This document shows positions 62,309 to 64,000 of a stretch of 64,000 nt of DNA, in pieces (the stretch's first letter is position 1; every line of letters begins with the position of its first letter). Source of the stretch: Endozoicomonas numazuensis (GTDB taxonomy: Bacteria > Pseudomonadota > Gammaproteobacteria > Pseudomonadales > Endozoicomonadaceae); contig NZ_JOKH01000010.1 of the NCBI RefSeq assembly GCF_000722635.1, positions 42,029-106,028 on the forward strand, written 5' to 3'. The notes under the pieces were generated by a model. That model worked only from the letters and a program-made list of their open reading frames with translations. It did no database searches and was not told where the DNA came from. The position numbers and the translations under genes are program-made.

Positions 62309-63622
62309 ATGGTCAGGTTTATAGGAGTTGGCTTATTAGCAGGTGTTTGTCTGGTTACCTCCGCGTTTGCTCAGGAAAAAATTCAATATCGAATTGATCA
62401 GATACTGGGTGGTCTGGAAGATCGACAGTTGGCTGAGCAGATCGGGCAATACCGTCAGCAGATGATTACCGGTATCGAGGGTTGGTGCATGGAGCAGGCA
62501 GAATGTAAGCCAGAGCTTCTAAGTGTTAATGATCTTTCTGCATTTGCCACATTAATGAATAAAAATGATTCAGATATCCGACTCAAAATTCTGTTTGATC
62601 GTGTGTTGAATAAATTCAGAGACACTGAATGGGGCCGCAAAATTCTGAACCACCGGGAAATCTTCCTGGAAAATTTTAACCGATGGTGTTTAACCCGTTC
62701 GCTGGAGTGTTCTTCCGGTCGGTTATCAGAAGAGTTATTGGCCGACTATATGCATCAATGGAATCCGGCCAGTCAACCGTTGCAGTCTGCCGCTGCGCAA
62801 AGTGCCGATACCGGGCCTATATTGCCAGAGCCCTCCTGGAGCTGTTACGACTTTGTGAATGACGAGGATAATACGATTCGCTACGGCTGGCTTTACTGGC
62901 GTGATGTCAGGATATTTCTGAACCCTGTGAAGGCGAAAGAAAAGCAGGGTCCGCTGGTGTATTACTGGCATGGCTCCAATGAAGACTGGTCACAGATTTA
63001 TCGTGTTTTAGGTCATTCTGTCATTGATGAAATTGTTCGTGAAGGCGGGATTGTCGTCGCGCCACATGCCGGTGCACCAGCTGCGTTACCCTGGTACATC
63101 ATGAATCCTGCAACGACGGGTCTGGAAAATGATTATTTTCTGGCGGATCAAATTGCTGCCTGTGCAGAGCAGCTGTACGACATCGATGAAAAGCGGATCT
63201 ACAGCATGGGGTTCAGTGCCGGAGGTATTCAGAGTGCAGCAATGGGCAGGCTGCGATCTAACTATATTGCAGCAATAGCCAGTTATTCAGGAGGGCAGTT
63301 ACCCTGGTTTTCCCTTCTGTTCAGTCAGGCTCCTGATAACTATTACCGTGCCTACATCACTTATGGTACCCGGGGAGAAGATAAAGTCCCGCTGGTGGAG
63401 TTCGCTGATACCAGTGAGAGTCTGGTGGGATATCTGGATTGGCGTGGATTCCATGAAGTCATGGTTTGTGAACAGGCACGGGGTCATACCATGCCTTACC
63501 GATCCATGAGGCAGGGTTGGGAGTTTATTAAGAGTGCCCGTTATCAACGACTGACTTCTGAGCAGACAGCGGAATTCAAGAAAGCCAATATTAAGCGTAA
63601 TGAAAAATATTGGTGCTATTGA
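62309..63622 (+). CDS. Secreted alpha/beta-hydrolase (esterase/depolymerase-like)
   Basis: A 437-aa exported enzyme: signal peptide MVRFIGVGLLAGVCLVTSAF-AQ, a Cys-containing helical region (~20-160), then an alpha/beta-hydrolase domain with PLVYYWHGSNEDW, MGFSAGGIQSAAMG (nucleophile Ser303) and CEQARGHTMPYRSM (catalytic His). This resembles PHB-depolymerase/feruloyl-esterase-type (LpqC-like) hydrolases. GGGAGG precedes the ATG. It follows the PI-PLC-like gene closely and may be co-transcribed as a secreted lipid- or polymer-degrading pair. Confidence 0.8.
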   Translation: MVRFIGVGLLAGVCLVTSAFAQEKIQYRIDQILGGLEDRQLAEQIGQYRQQMITGIEGWCMEQAECKPELLSVNDLSAFATLMNKNDSDIRLKILFDRVLNKFRDTEWGRKILNHREIFLENFNRWCLTRSLECSSGRLSEELLADYMHQWNPASQPLQSAAAQSADTGPILPEPSWSCYDFVNDEDNTIRYGWLYWRDVRIFLNPVKAKEKQGPLVYYWHGSNEDWSQIYRVLGHSVIDEIVREGGIVVAPHAGAPAALPWYIMNPATTGLENDYFLADQIAACAEQLYDIDEKRIYSMGFSAGGIQSAAMGRLRSNYIAAIASYSGGQLPWFSLLFSQAPDNYYRAYITYGTRGEDKVPLVEFADTSESLVGYLDWRGFHEVMVCEQARGHTMPYRSMRQGWEFIKSARYQRLTSEQTAEFKKANIKRNEKYWCY

Positions 63623-63745
63623 GAGTACACTACTGACCTGATAATAATATGTCATGCCTCTGTAACCACCGACATTCACCACCTAACCTGATATTTTCCC
63701 GATATCTGCTATTTATCAGATAAGCCAACTTCAGGAAGCCGTATT

Positions 63746-64000
63746 ATGCCTCCTATTCAGTACAGCACTCAGGTCATGGATCACCTCGGTTTGGTGGCGG
63801 GTATGTGTAAAGAGCTGGGGATCGCCGAGCATATAGACAGGCGCGCCCCAAAGGTGTCCGACGAATGGAACGTGTCTCATGGCGAGGCTGTTGTCGCCAT
63901 GATCATCAACGGCCTTGGGTTTACAGGGCAATCCCTCCATATGTTTCCCCAGTTCTTCGACAATAAGCCCCTCGACAAACTGATCAGGGAAGAGATTAAA
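63746..64000 (+). CDS. IS1634/IS4-type transposase (DUF4277), start only
   Basis: The first 85 codons, continuing past the window end: MPPIQYSTQVMDHLGLVAGM-KELGIAEHIDRRAPK, SHGEAVVAMIINGLGFTGQS and MFPQFFDNKPLDKLI. This is the DUF4277 N-terminal domain of IS1634-family transposases. It is preceded by GGAAG. The left end of the element must lie between 63623 and 63745 but was not resolved. Confidence 0.85.
   Translation, partial: MPPIQYSTQVMDHLGLVAGMCKELGIAEHIDRRAPKVSDEWNVSHGEAVVAMIINGLGFTGQSLHMFPQFFDNKPLDKLIREEIK

Overview
The window looks like a chromosomal segment of a host- or surface-associated marine gammaproteobacterium. Oceanospirillales/Endozoicomonas is my inference, from the RfaH-type capsule operon, the AcnD/PrpF methylcitrate cluster, the heavy IS load and the secreted hydrolases. 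No rRNA gene or intact tRNA was seen.

Region 1 (2-33005, minus strand) is one large group-2 (ABC-transporter) capsule locus. Reading 5' to 3' it runs: an ops element (32994-33005), kpsM-kpsT-kpsE-kpsD (export), rfbC-rfbD (dTDP-rhamnose), an AT-rich block of unusual assembly genes (coiled-coil/methyltransferase-like protein, small YPDV-motif protein, three-domain glycosyltransferase, asparagine-synthase-like protein), a RAYT transposase and a Uma2 nuclease-like gene, a GT2+GT4 fusion, ugd, galU, two more glycosyltransferase genes, then kpsC and kpsS, which build the Kdo-lipid acceptor. The ops element implies RfaH antitermination over tens of kb.

Between ugd and galU (8.7-13.7 kb) the operon is broken by plus-strand toxin-antitoxin modules: VapBC, YefM/YoeB, an antitoxin/PIN pair, DUF433/DUF5615 and two MazF/PemK remnants. 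Truncated copies of the ugd 3' end and a recurring REP-like repeat lie among them. This cassette-like array is the most unusual structure here.

Region 2 (33.7-37.8 kb, plus) is a glutamine-synthetase-like gene broken by a 1-nt frameshift, an aldehyde dehydrogenase and an iron alcohol dehydrogenase, fitting gamma-glutamylation-type amine or amino-alcohol catabolism. It ends at a strong terminator abutting the 3' half of a tRNA-Pro(GGG), a likely attachment-site scar.

Region 3 (38-51 kb) is accessory DNA: a possible Tse2-like toxin pair; IS1595, ISNCY, ISL3, IS3 and ISAzo13 elements in various states of decay; a group II intron remnant; and an operon of two MutS-family ATPases that both start with export-type hydrophobic segments.

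Region 4 (51-64 kb) is more conserved: pabB (minus), then a GntR regulator with two palindromic operators and prpB-prpC-acnD-prpF (propionate to pyruvate plus succinate via 2-methylcitrate), interrupted by two AT-rich foreign genes. Two secreted enzymes follow (PI-PLC-like and an esterase/depolymerase), then the start of an IS1634-like transposase cut by the window edge.
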